Shown here: piece by piece, positions 41,748 through 51,014 of the stretch
Layout of the letters: every line of letters begins with the position of its first letter
How positions within the stretch are numbered: position 1 is the first letter of the stretch
Origin: Saccharomonospora saliphila YIM 90502
Lineage (GTDB): Bacteria; Actinomycetota; Actinomycetes; Mycobacteriales; Pseudonocardiaceae
Direction: 5' to 3'
Assembly (NCBI RefSeq): GCF_000383795.1
Contig: NZ_KB912728.1
Location: 120,326 to 179,678 of the forward strand
Length of the DNA: 59,353 nt
Program-made: the position numbers and the translations under genes
Notes under the pieces: model-generated
The model's database searches: none
Seen by the model: only the letters and a program-made list of their open reading frames with translations
Told to the model about the DNA's origin: nothing

Positions 41748-43244
41748 ATGCCGCTTGACGAGGCACTGCTGAAAGTGCGAGGCATCGCGAAGTCCTACGG
41801 CACGGTCGTCGCGCTGCGCTCGGCGGACCTGACGGTAAGGCCAGGGGAGTCGCACGCGCTCCTGGGGGCGAACGGCGCAGGCAAGTCGACGCTGGTGAAG
41901 ATCATCACCGGGGTTCTCCACCGCGACGCGGGCAGCATCACCATGGCCGGGGAACCGGTCGAGTTGCGGTCGCCGGCGGATGGCTACGCCAAGGGCATCG
42001 CCACGGTCTTCCAGGACCCGGCGATGGTGCCCGACCTCACCATCGAGCAGAACCTGAAGCTGACCGGCACCGACACCGCCGCGGTCACGCGACGCCTGGT
42101 CGAGTTCGGCATCGGGGAGCTCAGCCTGGCTGAACGTACGCGCGACGTCCCCTTGCCGTTCCTGCGCATGCTCGACCTCGCGCGGGCTCTGACCCACCGA
42201 CCGCGTCTGCTGGTCCTCGACGAGATCACCGCCGCGCTCCCGGCCGACCTCGCCACCACGGTCTTCGACGTGATGGCACGCCACATCTCCGGAGGCGGGT
42301 CCGTGCTGTTCATCTCGCACAGGCTGGAGGAGGTGGTGCGGCACTGTTCCATGTGCACGGTCTTCCGTGACGGCGGTGATGTCGCCAGCTTCCCGCCTCG
42401 CGCGGGCGGCGAGCAGCGGATCGTCCAGTCGATGCTGGGCGAGACCGTGGGGCAGATGGCTGAGGAGACGGTGGGAGCACGCCGAGGCCCGGTCGAACGC
42501 ACCGACCGGCCACCCCGGCTGGTGGTGGAGAACCTCCGTGCCGGGCCCCTGCGCGACGTGAGCTTCTCGGTGCGGCCCGGCGAGGTTCTCGGGGTCACCG
42601 GCTTGGAGGGCCAAGGCCAGGACATGTTGTTCGAGGTGCTCGCCGGCGCGCAGCGTGCGCGGGAAGGCCGCGTCGTCGTGGATGGCGAGGAGATCTCTCC
42701 CCGCCATCCGGCCACCGCCATCCGGCACGGTCTCGCGCTGGTCCCGAGCGACCGCTCCGTCGCGTTGCTTCCCCAGCGGTCGATCCGGGAGAACATCGCG
42801 CTCTCCTCCCGTGCGCGTCCCTCCCGATGGGGGCCGATCAGCATGAAGAAGGAGAACCGTGCGGTGAGCCACGCGGTCGAGCGGCTGTCCATCGACACGC
42901 GTGCGGCCAGCCAGGCGCGCAGGCTGTCCGGCGGAAACCAGCAAAAGCTCACCATCGGCCGATGGCTCGCCGAGGGCTTCACCACGCTGCTGCTCTTCGA
43001 CCCGACCAGGGGCATCGACATCGGCACGAAACGCCAGATCTACACCCTGGTGCGGGAGCTGGCCGACAACGGTGCCGCCGTTGTCCTGTACACGAGTGAG
43101 CTGCGCGAGATCGAGCTCGTGTGTGACCGCGCGGTCGTGCTCTACCACGGTGAGATCGTCGCGGAACTGCCGGCCGACGCCGGTGAGGAGGCCATCCTCA
43201 GCGCGGCCCACGGCTTCGTGGGCGAACCGGAGGAGGCACGATGA
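41748..43244 (+). CDS. sugar ABC transporter tandem ATPase (RbsA/MglA type)
   Basis: A 498-residue double nucleotide-binding protein. The first half has Walker A GANGAGKST and Walker B LLVLDEITAAL, but where the LSxGQ signature should be it reads DVPLPFLRMLDLARAL, so the signature is degenerate. The second half has the usual altered Walker A (LEGQGQDML) but a good LSGGNQQK signature and LLLFDPTRGID. In RbsA-type pumps only one composite site is fully active, so loss in the first half matters for which site works. ATG 41748; its stop overlaps the next gene as ATGA. Confidence 0.92.
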   Translation: MPLDEALLKVRGIAKSYGTVVALRSADLTVRPGESHALLGANGAGKSTLVKIITGVLHRDAGSITMAGEPVELRSPADGYAKGIATVFQDPAMVPDLTIEQNLKLTGTDTAAVTRRLVEFGIGELSLAERTRDVPLPFLRMLDLARALTHRPRLLVLDEITAALPADLATTVFDVMARHISGGGSVLFISHRLEEVVRHCSMCTVFRDGGDVASFPPRAGGEQRIVQSMLGETVGQMAEETVGARRGPVERTDRPPRLVVENLRAGPLRDVSFSVRPGEVLGVTGLEGQGQDMLFEVLAGAQRAREGRVVVDGEEISPRHPATAIRHGLALVPSDRSVALLPQRSIRENIALSSRARPSRWGPISMKKENRAVSHAVERLSIDTRAASQARRLSGGNQQKLTIGRWLAEGFTTLLLFDPTRGIDIGTKRQIYTLVRELADNGAAVVLYTSELREIELVCDRAVVLYHGEIVAELPADAGEEAILSAAHGFVGEPEEAR

Positions 43245-44236
43245 GCGGCAGCCTCACCACGGTCCCGGGCGCCACCAGCGGCCTCGTCCGCTTCCGACAG
43301 CAGTACGGCTGGGTGGTCGGGATGGGCCTCGTGCTCCTGGTCATGCTGTTCGTGCGCTACCTGCAGGTTCCGAACTTCGGCGGTTTCGAGCTGCGGTCGC
43401 TCACCGCGGGGACGCTCACGCTCGCGCTGCTGGCCATGGCCCAGGGCGTGGTGGTCATCTCCGGGGGAATCAACCTCGCGGTGGGTGCGCTCATGGTGCT
43501 CGCCAACTGCGTGTCGGCGTATTTCATGGACGGGCAGTCGCTCGTGGTCTGCCTGCTGATCGCGGCGGGCACCGTCGTGGCCACCGCGCTGGTGTCCGCC
43601 GCGATGGGCTGGGTCGTGGCCGTCTCCGGCATGCCCGACATCGTCGTGACACTGGCGCTGCACTTCGTCTTCGTCGGTATCGCGCTTCTCGTCCTCGGTG
43701 GCCCCGGGGGCGGCACCTCGCCGGAGTTCGCGCAGCTGATCACAGGCGGGTTCACGAATCCGTGGCCCGCGCTGCTGACGCTGGCCGGAATCTACTGTCT
43801 GATCTGGCTGCCCTTCAGCCGCAGTCGCGCAGGGATCGCCGTGTACGCGGTCGGCAGCGACCGGCAGTCCGCGTTCCTCGCCGGAGTCGCCGTACGGCGG
43901 ACCCGGATCCGGGCCTATCTGCTCTCCGGCGTCTTCACCGGGTTCGCGGGCGTGGCGACCACAGCTCTGCTCGGGAGCGGGAATCCGGAGGAGTCGATCG
44001 CGCTGGGCGCATTGCTCGGTTCGGTGGCGGCCGTGGTGCTGGGTGGCGTCGCGCTGTCCGGCGGGGTCGGGCGATTGCTCGGGCCGGTCCTCGCCGCCTT
44101 CGTGCTCACGCTGATCCCGGCGATCCTGCTCAGTATGGGGGTCAACTCGAATGTGGCCGTCCTGCTCGAGGGCGCGATCATCATCGTGGTGGTGATGCTC
44201 GGCGGACTGCTGGAGATCAGGAGGAGGAGCGAGTGA
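43241..44236 (+). CDS. sugar ABC transporter permease 1
   Basis: A 331-residue BPD_transp_2 family permease like RbsC, with about nine membrane helices and the conserved VVISGGINLAVGALM and GALLGSVAAVVLGGVALSGG blocks. ATG 43241 overlaps the ATPase stop by four bases, so translation is coupled. It forms the channel with the second permease. Two different permeases instead of a homodimer are typical of the YtfT/YjfF galactofuranose and AI-2 type importers. Confidence 0.92.
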   Translation: MSGSLTTVPGATSGLVRFRQQYGWVVGMGLVLLVMLFVRYLQVPNFGGFELRSLTAGTLTLALLAMAQGVVVISGGINLAVGALMVLANCVSAYFMDGQSLVVCLLIAAGTVVATALVSAAMGWVVAVSGMPDIVVTLALHFVFVGIALLVLGGPGGGTSPEFAQLITGGFTNPWPALLTLAGIYCLIWLPFSRSRAGIAVYAVGSDRQSAFLAGVAVRRTRIRAYLLSGVFTGFAGVATTALLGSGNPEESIALGALLGSVAAVVLGGVALSGGVGRLLGPVLAAFVLTLIPAILLSMGVNSNVAVLLEGAIIIVVVMLGGLLEIRRRSE

Positions 44237-45231
44237 GCGTCACCGCGGACATGGCACATCGGCAGGACCAGGGACGACGCCTGCGCCGGATCCTGACCGA
44301 CCAGCCCGTCATCGTGCTGAGCGTCGTATTCGTGGTGTTCTACGTGGCGACCGCCGTGGTGGACCCGAGCCTGTTCAGCGCCGGAGGTATCCGCTCCATC
44401 CTGCTGCTCGCCTGTCCTCTGGCTCTGTTCGCCGCTGGGCAGACCCTCGCCTTCCTCACCGGCGGCATCGATCTGTCGGTGACGATGATCGCGAACCTGG
44501 CCGCCTACGTCGCCGCGACGCAGAGCGGAGCGGGACCGGTGGTCGCGCTGGGTTTCGCCGTGCTCGCGGCCGTCGCGGTGGGAGCGGTGAACGGCATCGG
44601 CGTCGGTGTGTTCCGCGTTCACCCGCTGATCATGACCATCGGAATGTCGAGCGTCCTGCTCGGCGTCGTCTCGGTCGGCCTGGCCAGTGGTGGCTTCCTC
44701 TCCGGGTCGGCGCGGGTTCTTCCACTGCTCAGGGAGATCGGCGGGGGAAGCCTTATCGGGCCGGTCCCGCTCAACGCACTGGTGTGGGTCACGGTGGCAG
44801 CGCTGCTGGTCTACGGGCTGCACCGGTCGGGACTGGGACGCACCATCTACGCCGTGGGCGACAATCCCGAGGCCTGCCGGCTGTCGGGCGTCCGCGTCTG
44901 GCAGGTGCACATCGCCACCTACGTCGTCGTCGCCGTCCTGGCCGCGGTCGCCGGACTGTTGATCTCGGGGACGAGCGGTTCGGTGGGCCCGAGCCAGAGC
45001 AACGTGTTCCTGCTGCCGAGCATCGCTGCCGCCGTCATCGGAGGAACGTCGATCCTCGGTGGCTACGGCGGGTACGCCGGAACGATCGTCGGAGCGCTGA
45101 TCCTGACCGTCCTGAACCGTCTGCTCCTCGCGCTCGAGGTGGGACCGGACGTGCAGCAGATCGTCTACGGGCTCATCGTGCTCGCGCTGGCCTGGGTCTA
45201 CGTGGCGGTGTCCGGCCAGCGCTCGGGCTGA
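44233..45231 (+). CDS. sugar ABC transporter permease 2
   Basis: A 332-residue permease of the same family (QTLAFLTGGIDLSVTMIANL, AAAVIGGTSILGGYGG near the C-terminus) with a cytoplasmic basic N-terminus. GTG 44233 overlaps the previous stop and follows GAGGAGGAGC. Last gene of the four-gene importer operon, which ends in a hairpin at 45255-45280. Confidence 0.92.
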   Translation: MSVTADMAHRQDQGRRLRRILTDQPVIVLSVVFVVFYVATAVVDPSLFSAGGIRSILLLACPLALFAAGQTLAFLTGGIDLSVTMIANLAAYVAATQSGAGPVVALGFAVLAAVAVGAVNGIGVGVFRVHPLIMTIGMSSVLLGVVSVGLASGGFLSGSARVLPLLREIGGGSLIGPVPLNALVWVTVAALLVYGLHRSGLGRTIYAVGDNPEACRLSGVRVWQVHIATYVVVAVLAAVAGLLISGTSGSVGPSQSNVFLLPSIAAAVIGGTSILGGYGGYAGTIVGALILTVLNRLLLALEVGPDVQQIVYGLIVLALAWVYVAVSGQRSG

Positions 45232-45254
45232 AAGGTCGGGAGTCCGAAAAGGAG

Positions 45255-45280
45255 CGGGAGCACCCACGTGGGCGCTCCCG
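45255..45280. terminator. hairpin terminator between convergent operons
   Basis: CGGGAGC (45255-45261) pairs with GCTCCCG (45274-45280), with a further CCAC/GTGG stem inside. It lies in the 64-base gap between the ABC operon and the oppositely directed oxidoreductase gene and could stop both transcripts. Confidence 0.75.
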
Positions 45281-45295
45281 CGGTGACCGCCGCCG

Positions 45296-46498
45296 TCAGG
45301 CGGTGCCGACGACCTCCTCCACGACCTCGCCGGTGTCCTGGCGCCGGAAGAGCAGCTTCGTCCGTCCGTCCGGCAGCGTCTCGCTCTTGATCACCGGGTG
45401 GCCGTTGTGGGTCTCGGCGACCCGGGAGATCCGCGGTGTCGACCCGCCACGCCAGTCGTCGAGCTGCACCGGCTCCCACTTCCCACTGCCGGAGGAGGCG
45501 AAGCACGCGTCCATAACGCAGTTGACGACGTACCCGTCGTAGAACGTCTCCCGTGGCTCGGTACCGTTGTCGATCGAGTCGAACATGTCGGTGAACATGT
45601 CGACGTATCCGAGCTCACCGACCTCGTCGCCGACAGGGAAGAGCCAGCCGCTCGTCGTTTCGGCCTTCTCAGCGACGTATCCTTCGCCCTTGCCCGTGGT
45701 GAACATCTCGAAGCCGGTCCGCTGGAAGTGGTTGAGCCAAATCGTTCCCTCGGTTCCTGCGACCTCGTCGCGCAGGTCCAAGCCCCCGCGGAACGCCCAG
45801 GACACCTCGAACTGCCCGACGGCGCCGGACTCGAAGCGGATCAGGGCCACCGCGTGGTCCTCCGCGGTGATCGGGTGGACCAGGGTGTCCTTCCAGCAGA
45901 ACACCTCGACCGGCCGGTTTCCCTTGCCGATGAACGACCGGCAGATCTCGATGCAGTGGCAGCCCAGATCCACGATGGCACCGCCACCGGCCTTCTTCTC
46001 GTCCCAGAACCAGGCGCTGTGGGGGCCGGGATGGGTCTCTCGTGAACGCACCCACAGGATGTCGCCGAGCGCGCCGTCCCGCACCGACTTCACCGCCCCC
46101 AACGTCTTGGGCGTGTAAGCGAGGTCCTCAAGGTAGCCGGCGAAGACGCCGTGCTCTTCGACGATGTCGAGGAGTTTCTTCGCCTCCGCGCCGGTGCGGC
46201 CGAGTGGCTTGGTGCACAGCACGTGCTTGCCGTTCTCCGCGGCGAGGCGGACGGCCTCCTCGTGCATGTCGTTGGGCAGCCCGATCACCACGGTGTCGAT
46301 GTCAGGGTCTGAGCACGCCGCCTCCAGTGATGTGGTCGACCGCGGGACCCCCCAGCGTTCGCGGAACGCCGCGCCGCGCTCCTCCGAGCGCGAGTACACC
46401 AGGTCTACCGTGTCGCGGTTGCGCCCGCGATGCAGAGTGGCGGTGTAGAAGTCCCCGATCAGGCCGGTACCCAACATGGCGATGCGGTGCTCTGTCAC
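45296..46498 (-). CDS. Gfo/Idh/MocA-family oxidoreductase
   Basis: A 400-residue NAD(P)-dependent sugar or inositol dehydrogenase. The Rossmann fold has [16 protein letters not shown], the cofactor-side motif is [17 protein letters not shown] (the E-K-P Lys that anchors the sugar), and [18 protein letters not shown] carries the substrate His/Asp set. ATG 46498. It faces the ABC importer, with a terminator between. Enzymes of this family make or use 3-keto-sugars, which fits the 3-keto-glycoside hydrolase domains nearby. Confidence 0.9.
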   Translation of the reverse strand: MTEHRIAMLGTGLIGDFYTATLHRGRNRDTVDLVYSRSEERGAAFRERWGVPRSTTSLEAACSDPDIDTVVIGLPNDMHEEAVRLAAENGKHVLCTKPLGRTGAEAKKLLDIVEEHGVFAGYLEDLAYTPKTLGAVKSVRDGALGDILWVRSRETHPGPHSAWFWDEKKAGGGAIVDLGCHCIEICRSFIGKGNRPVEVFCWKDTLVHPITAEDHAVALIRFESGAVGQFEVSWAFRGGLDLRDEVAGTEGTIWLNHFQRTGFEMFTTGKGEGYVAEKAETTSGWLFPVGDEVGELGYVDMFTDMFDSIDNGTEPRETFYDGYVVNCVMDACFASSGSGKWEPVQLDDWRGGSTPRISRVAETHNGHPVIKSETLPDGRTKLLFRRQDTGEVVEEVVGTA

Positions 46499-46673
46499 GA
46501 CAAACCTCTCTTCGTGGCGTCGGTCACGTGGAAAGTCTAGACAGGGCGCCTGGATTGGACCAGACCATTGAGCCCGGCTTTGGGTCGCCGACGGCGTGGC
46601 CGCTCAGCACGAAGGCACCGGTCCGGCTCGACTCTGGCACCCTCGGCACGGCTCGGTGTGCGATCATCCACGG

Positions 46674-47915
46674 GTGGCGAACGTGTTCGGGCGGGGCTCC
46701 CTGGGTGCGCCGTACTGGCGTCTGTGGATTTCGTCGGGCCTGTCGAATCTCGCCGACGGGATCGTCAAGGTCGCGATGCCGCTGGTGGCGGTGCACTACA
46801 CCCGATCACCCATGCTGATCGCGGGACTCGCGGTCGCGCTGGCGCTGCCGTGGCTGCTGTTCGCGCTGCCCGTCGGCGCGTTGGCTGACCGGATCGATCG
46901 CCGACGGATGATGGTGGGTGCCAACAGTATCCGGGTCGCGCTGCCTGCGGCGCTCATGCTGGCTGTCGTGCTCGACCTGGGCTCGATCTGGATGCTCTAC
47001 GCGGTGGCGTTCGGCCTCGGCATCGCGGAGACGGTGTACGACACCTCGGCGCAGTCCATCCTGCCCCAGCTCGTGGACCGCGCTCAGCTGTCGCGAGCCA
47101 ACAGTCGCCTGTTCGCGGCCGAGTTGACGGCGAACCAGTTCGCCGGTCCGCCCCTGGCCGGTTTTCTGGTGGCGGCCGGTGTGGCCGTCGCCTTCGCGGC
47201 GCCGGCGGCGCTGTGGGCGGTCGCCCTGGGGGCACTGCTGCTCGTGCACGGGTCGTTCCGGGTGGAGGCGAGTCGGCACACGAGTCTGCGGGCCGACATC
47301 GCCGAAGGGGTGCGCTTTCTGTGGCGGCACCGGCTGCTGCGGGCGCTCGCCGTGATGACCGGGGTGTTCAACCTCGCGTCCAACGCCACGTTCAGCGTCT
47401 TCGTCCTGTTCGCGGTCGGCTCGGCGTCCGCCATGGGGCTGTCCGAACCGGCCTTCGGTGTCCTGTTCGCCACCACCGCCGTCGGCAGTCTGCTCGGTTC
47501 GCTGGTCGCCGAACGAATCGAACTGGCGCTGGGAAGAGCCCGCACACTTCTGCTGTCCGTGCTCAGCGGCGTGCTGCTGGTCGGCGTCCCGGCCGTGACC
47601 ACGAACCCGTTCCTGATCGGTGCCGGGCTTTTCGCCGGGGGCGTCGGGATCATGCTGTGGAACGTCGTCGTGGTCGCCCTGCGTCAGCGGATCACGCCCG
47701 ACCGGCTGCTCGGGCGTGTCAACAGCGGCTATCGGCTCCTCGCCTGGGGCACCATACCGCTCGGTGCCGTGGTCGGCGGTGTCCTCGCCGAACTCCTCGG
47801 GCTCCGCTGGGTGTTCGCCACGATGGCGCTGCTGATGCTCGCCCTGCTCGGTGGCATGACGATCCTGACCGACGACGCCATCGATGCGGCCGAGCACGAC
47901 GCCGGTCACCGGTGA
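46674..47915 (+). CDS. MFS transporter
   Basis: A 413-residue major facilitator with 12 hydrophobic segments, the DRIDRRRMM loop between helices 2 and 3 and the second-half loop RITPDRLLGRVNSGYRLL, of the Tsr/enterobactin-exporter-like subgroup. The start is taken as GTG 46674, since the in-frame region upstream (from 46596) is not family-like. Its substrate is unknown; efflux of a drug or metabolite is typical. Confidence 0.88.
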   Translation: MANVFGRGSLGAPYWRLWISSGLSNLADGIVKVAMPLVAVHYTRSPMLIAGLAVALALPWLLFALPVGALADRIDRRRMMVGANSIRVALPAALMLAVVLDLGSIWMLYAVAFGLGIAETVYDTSAQSILPQLVDRAQLSRANSRLFAAELTANQFAGPPLAGFLVAAGVAVAFAAPAALWAVALGALLLVHGSFRVEASRHTSLRADIAEGVRFLWRHRLLRALAVMTGVFNLASNATFSVFVLFAVGSASAMGLSEPAFGVLFATTAVGSLLGSLVAERIELALGRARTLLLSVLSGVLLVGVPAVTTNPFLIGAGLFAGGVGIMLWNVVVVALRQRITPDRLLGRVNSGYRLLAWGTIPLGAVVGGVLAELLGLRWVFATMALLMLALLGGMTILTDDAIDAAEHDAGHR

Positions 47916-48005
47916 GACCCCACCGCGAAACGAGCGGGCGCTCGGCTCTCTCTCGACAAGTGAGTTCTTCGCGGGACCGCATGGATGAGACATGGCAGGT
48001 CCCGC

Positions 48006-48668
48006 TCACGGCCCGGTCGCATGATCAGGGTGTTGTGTTCGGTGGGATTGGTTGGCGGGAGCAGGGTGAGGGCCCGGAAGGGCGCCGGTCACGAGGGTTT
48101 TCGCGGCTGCGCGAGTGGCGGTCACAGCCGGGGTGTCGTTGTTGATGGCGTAGCTGACGATGGCTCCCTCGTGCAGGCTCAGCAGCTGGATGGCGAGCGT
48201 CTCGGCATCGTTCTCACCCACGGTGGCGGCCTCGATGAGCAGGTCGCGAAACAGGGCGCGTAACCACGCTTTCGCGGCGACGACGATTCGGTGGCCGGGA
48301 TGGTCGGGGTTGGGCAGCTCGGCGAAGGCGTTGATGAAGGCGCAGCCTCGTGTGCTCGGTTTCAGCGAGTCGGCGAGCTCGTCGAAGGGCACCAGCACGC
48401 GGGTCACGGGGTCGGGGGGCGCGTCGTGGAGGCGGGTGGTGACCATGTCGCGCCAGCGCCGGTCCCGGGCGTCCAGGTAGGCAGCGACGAGGTTGTCCTT
48501 CGACGCGAACCGGTCGTAGAGGGTCCGCTTGGTCACCCCGGATTCGGCGGCGATGGTGTCGACGCCGACGGCGTGGATGCCGTGCCGGTAGAACAGCTCT
48601 GAGGCGACGTCGAGGATCCGCTGGGCGCCTGGCGTCAGTGGTCGCCCCGGGCCGGTGTCGGTGTTCAT
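48006..48668 (-). CDS. TetR-family regulator
   Basis: A 220-residue TetR repressor. Helix-turn-helix at residues about 17-62 (RILDVASELFYRHGIHAVGV ... SGVTKRTLYDRF) and a C-terminal ligand domain. Divergent from the alpha/beta hydrolase gene with two palindromes in the 80-base gap. Probably represses itself and the hydrolase. Confidence 0.9.
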   Translation of the reverse strand: MNTDTGPGRPLTPGAQRILDVASELFYRHGIHAVGVDTIAAESGVTKRTLYDRFASKDNLVAAYLDARDRRWRDMVTTRLHDAPPDPVTRVLVPFDELADSLKPSTRGCAFINAFAELPNPDHPGHRIVVAAKAWLRALFRDLLIEAATVGENDAETLAIQLLSLHEGAIVSYAINNDTPAVTATRAAAKTLVTGALPGPHPAPANQSHRTQHPDHATGP

Positions 48669-48685
48669 CTCACCTCAGTTGACTT

Positions 48686-48697
48686 CACAGATCTGTG
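48686..48697. promoter_or_regulatory. TetR operator candidate 1
   Basis: CACAGATCTGTG is a perfect palindrome 17 bases from the regulator start, within a longer TTCACAGATCTGTGTA context shared by the second site. Confidence 0.65.
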
Positions 48698-48721
48698 TAC
48701 CTACTGTCGAGCAGGTAACTT

Positions 48722-48733
48722 CACAGATCAGTG
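48722..48733. promoter_or_regulatory. TetR operator candidate 2
   Basis: CACAGATCAGTG repeats site 1 with one change (TTCACAGATC then A), 36 bases away and 15 bases before the hydrolase start. One site covers each divergent gene's start region. Confidence 0.6.
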
Positions 48734-48748
48734 TAGGAGAGAGTCACG

Positions 48749-49564
48749 ATGGCCTGGTCACTGGACAACGAGTTCGAAGCACCGGGCGGGACGATCCGGT
48801 GGACGACCCTGGGAAACGGGGAGCCGCTCGTGCTCGTGCACGGCACGCCATACTCGTCCTTCCTCTGGCGCGATCTCGCGCCGGCCCTCGCCCGGACGCG
48901 GCAGGTCTACGCGTTCGACCTGCTCGGCTTCGGCCAGTCCGAGCAACGCGAGGGCCAAGACCTCAGCCTGGCCGCGCACGCCCGGAACTTCGCCCAGCTG
49001 CTCGACCACTGGGAGCTGTCCCACCCCAGCGTCGTCGCTCATGACATCGGCGGCGCGGTCACGCTGCGCAGCATGCTGCTGGAAGGGGCGAGCTTCCGAG
49101 ACCTCACTCTGTTCGACGCCGTGAGCGGCGGCGAGTGGGAACGCGGCCTCTTCCAGCTCATCCTGGAACACGCCGAGGTATTCCATCAACTTCCGGGCTA
49201 CGCCCACCAGGAACTCGTCGCCAGTCATCTGCGCCACGCCACGAACTTCGGCTACCGACCAGCGGTGCTCGACACGTTCCTCGCCCCCTGGCGCGGCGAG
49301 AGCGGACAGGCCGCCTTCTACCGTCAGTACAGCCAGCTCAAGCAGGAGCATACGGCGGAGTACGAGCACCTGATCAGCGATATCACCATCCCGACGCGCC
49401 TGATCTGGGGAACCGAGGACCGCATCCTCCCACCCCATTACGCGCGATGGCTGCACGACCGGATCCCGCACGCAGAGCTGCACTGGATCGAAGGCGCCGG
49501 CCACGTCCTGCAGGAAGACGCACCGGCACAACTTCTGGCCCACCTCATGTCCACCTTCGAGTAG
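48749..49564 (+). CDS. alpha/beta hydrolase, haloalkane dehalogenase/epoxide hydrolase-like
   Basis: A 271-residue alpha/beta hydrolase. Oxyanion HGTPYSS near residue 32. The nucleophile motif is VVAHDIGGAVTL near 97, with Asp instead of Ser as in dehalogenases and epoxide hydrolases. The acid region is WGTEDRILPP and the catalytic His is in GAGHVLQED near the end. Start ATG 48749, with AGGAGAG upstream. Likely induced when the divergent TetR protein binds its ligand. Confidence 0.88.
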   Translation: MAWSLDNEFEAPGGTIRWTTLGNGEPLVLVHGTPYSSFLWRDLAPALARTRQVYAFDLLGFGQSEQREGQDLSLAAHARNFAQLLDHWELSHPSVVAHDIGGAVTLRSMLLEGASFRDLTLFDAVSGGEWERGLFQLILEHAEVFHQLPGYAHQELVASHLRHATNFGYRPAVLDTFLAPWRGESGQAAFYRQYSQLKQEHTAEYEHLISDITIPTRLIWGTEDRILPPHYARWLHDRIPHAELHWIEGAGHVLQEDAPAQLLAHLMSTFE

Positions 49565-49772
49565 CCCGCCTGTCCTGCGGGAGGATCCTTCGTCGACACG
49601 GGGGCGGGAGGACCAGCCGCGTGGTCGGTGTCGGGTGGTATCCCTCGTCGCCGCAGCGCATCGCCTGGCCTGCGGCACGATGATGAGTACAGCTACGACC
49701 GCGCGGGTGACGGCACCGGCGTCACCGGACCGCTGGCCCGGACCACCTGCGTCGAGTTCCTCCCAACGGACG

Positions 49773-49934
49773 CCTTGGCGAGTCGAATCGTGGCACTCGG
49801 TGGCGAGGTCGTGCTGCTGGAGCGTGCACCTGCCCCACGACAGCAGGGATACATGACCGACTTCTTCGTGCCGGGCTACGAGGCGATCGAGGCCATGGGA
49901 CTGTTTCGTCGATCGAGGCGATCGCTCATCCCGT
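49773..49934 (+). pseudogene. duplicated fragment of FAD monooxygenase gene
   Basis: These 162 bases are nearly identical to 55061-55223 inside the monooxygenase gene. They encode LASRIVALGGEVVLLERAPA and GYEAIEAMGL, lacking the N-terminal GxGxxG. One base is missing near 49,900, which shifts the frame. It is a partial copy 5.3 kb from its source, in the same orientation. Confidence 0.88.
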
Positions 49935-49944
49935 ACGGACGCCC

Positions 49945-50169
49945 GCAGCCTACGCCAGCAGCGTAACGGCCACGGGTGGGCGCAGCGGTTGTGGCAATAC
50001 GGCTACGATTACTACTCGCCTTACCGAAGATGTCAGCTTTTCACCCGATCCGCTCTGGGCGCAGAACAGCGCGACCATTGGCAACGGCACCGTTAGTGCA
50101 ACGAGTAGCGGTTGGCGTAACAGGGACGCGTTTGCTCTACAGTTGGGTTATTGGCTCTACCGGAAATAG
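49945..50169 (+). pseudogene. possible decayed lactococcin-972-like bacteriocin
   Basis: Right after the duplicated fragment, one frame gives AAYASSVTATGG, like a signal-peptide end and mature start. A second frame over the next bases gives WAQRLWQYGYDYYSPYRRC. The first frame then resumes with NSATIGNGTVSATSSGW and ends in LQLGYWLYRK. The order (GG-W, YG, YSxY, a SAT-V stretch, aromatic C-terminus) resembles lactococcin 972 peptides, and such genes usually neighbour an ABC exporter, as here. Two frame changes and loss of the 5' end mean it would not be functional. Local G+C is lower. Confidence 0.3.
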
Positions 50170-50279
50170 TGCTGAGTCGAGCCGTGTGCTATTTGACCGG
50201 CTGAGCCGTGGTATGTTCTGCACGGGCCGTAGAGCGGTCGGCGCGGAGTATCGAATCAACGGCCCTGGGGGCACTGAGA

Positions 50280-51014
50280 TTGCGCATCTCGTGTGATGAC
50301 GTGACGTTCCGGTACGGGCGTCGTACGGCGCTGTCCGGAGTGACGTGGGAGGTCCCTCGCGGTGTCACGGGATTGCTGGGACCGAACGGCGCAGGCAAGA
50401 CGACCTTGTTGAATCTGCTTGTCGGGCTGACGAAGCCGTCCTCTGGCGAGATCGTCTTCAGCGGGGGTGGACGCGAGTCCGCTGTCGGGTTCGTGCCGCA
50501 GCAGTATTCGACGGCGGGGGAAATGCGTGTCCTGGACACCGTAGCGTACGCGGCGTGGATCAACGGCGTCGCGCGAAAGGAGTGCATCGCGGCCGCGGAA
50601 CGTGCTTTGGCTGAGGTCGAGCTGGGGAATCGGGCCGGTGATCGTGTGCGTTCGTTGTCCGGGGGCCAGCGGCAGCGCCTGGGTATCGCCGCCGCGTTGG
50701 CGCACCGGCCGCAGCTGGTGGTGTTGGACGAGCCGACCTCGGGGCTCGATCCGGGGCAGCGGCTGCGTGCTCGGGAGGTCATCAGCGCGATCGGGGCCCG
50801 CTACACCGTCGTGTTGTCCACTCATCTGATCGAGGACATCGCCCATGTCTGCGAACGTGTGGCGGTGTTGGCGCAGGGCCGAATGGCCTTCGACGGAACG
50901 GTCGACGAACTGACCGCCCTGGTGGAGGACACCGAGGGTGCCGGGAGCCTGGGGTCGGCTTTCGAGCGGGCCTACGAGTCGCTGATCAACACGCTCGGTG
51001 GTGCGCGTGACTGA
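50280..51014 (+). CDS. ABC transporter ATP-binding protein (exporter type)
   Basis: About 244 residues from TTG 50280 (preceded by GGGGG); a frame start at 50208 adds 24 non-family residues. Walker A GPNGAGKTT, Q-loop VPQQYS, signature LSGGQRQRLGIAAAL, Walker B LVVLDEPTSGLD and the H-loop STHLIED are all intact. Its stop overlaps the next gene. It energises the membrane proteins encoded just downstream. Confidence 0.9.
   Translation: MRISCDDVTFRYGRRTALSGVTWEVPRGVTGLLGPNGAGKTTLLNLLVGLTKPSSGEIVFSGGGRESAVGFVPQQYSTAGEMRVLDTVAYAAWINGVARKECIAAAERALAEVELGNRAGDRVRSLSGGQRQRLGIAAALAHRPQLVVLDEPTSGLDPGQRLRAREVISAIGARYTVVLSTHLIEDIAHVCERVAVLAQGRMAFDGTVDELTALVEDTEGAGSLGSAFERAYESLINTLGGARD

Noticed and set aside
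47916-48005. Small hairpin CGAGC-GGGC-GCTCG as a terminator after the MFS gene
   Set aside because: Only five base pairs and no following T-run; such stems are expected by chance at this G+C content.
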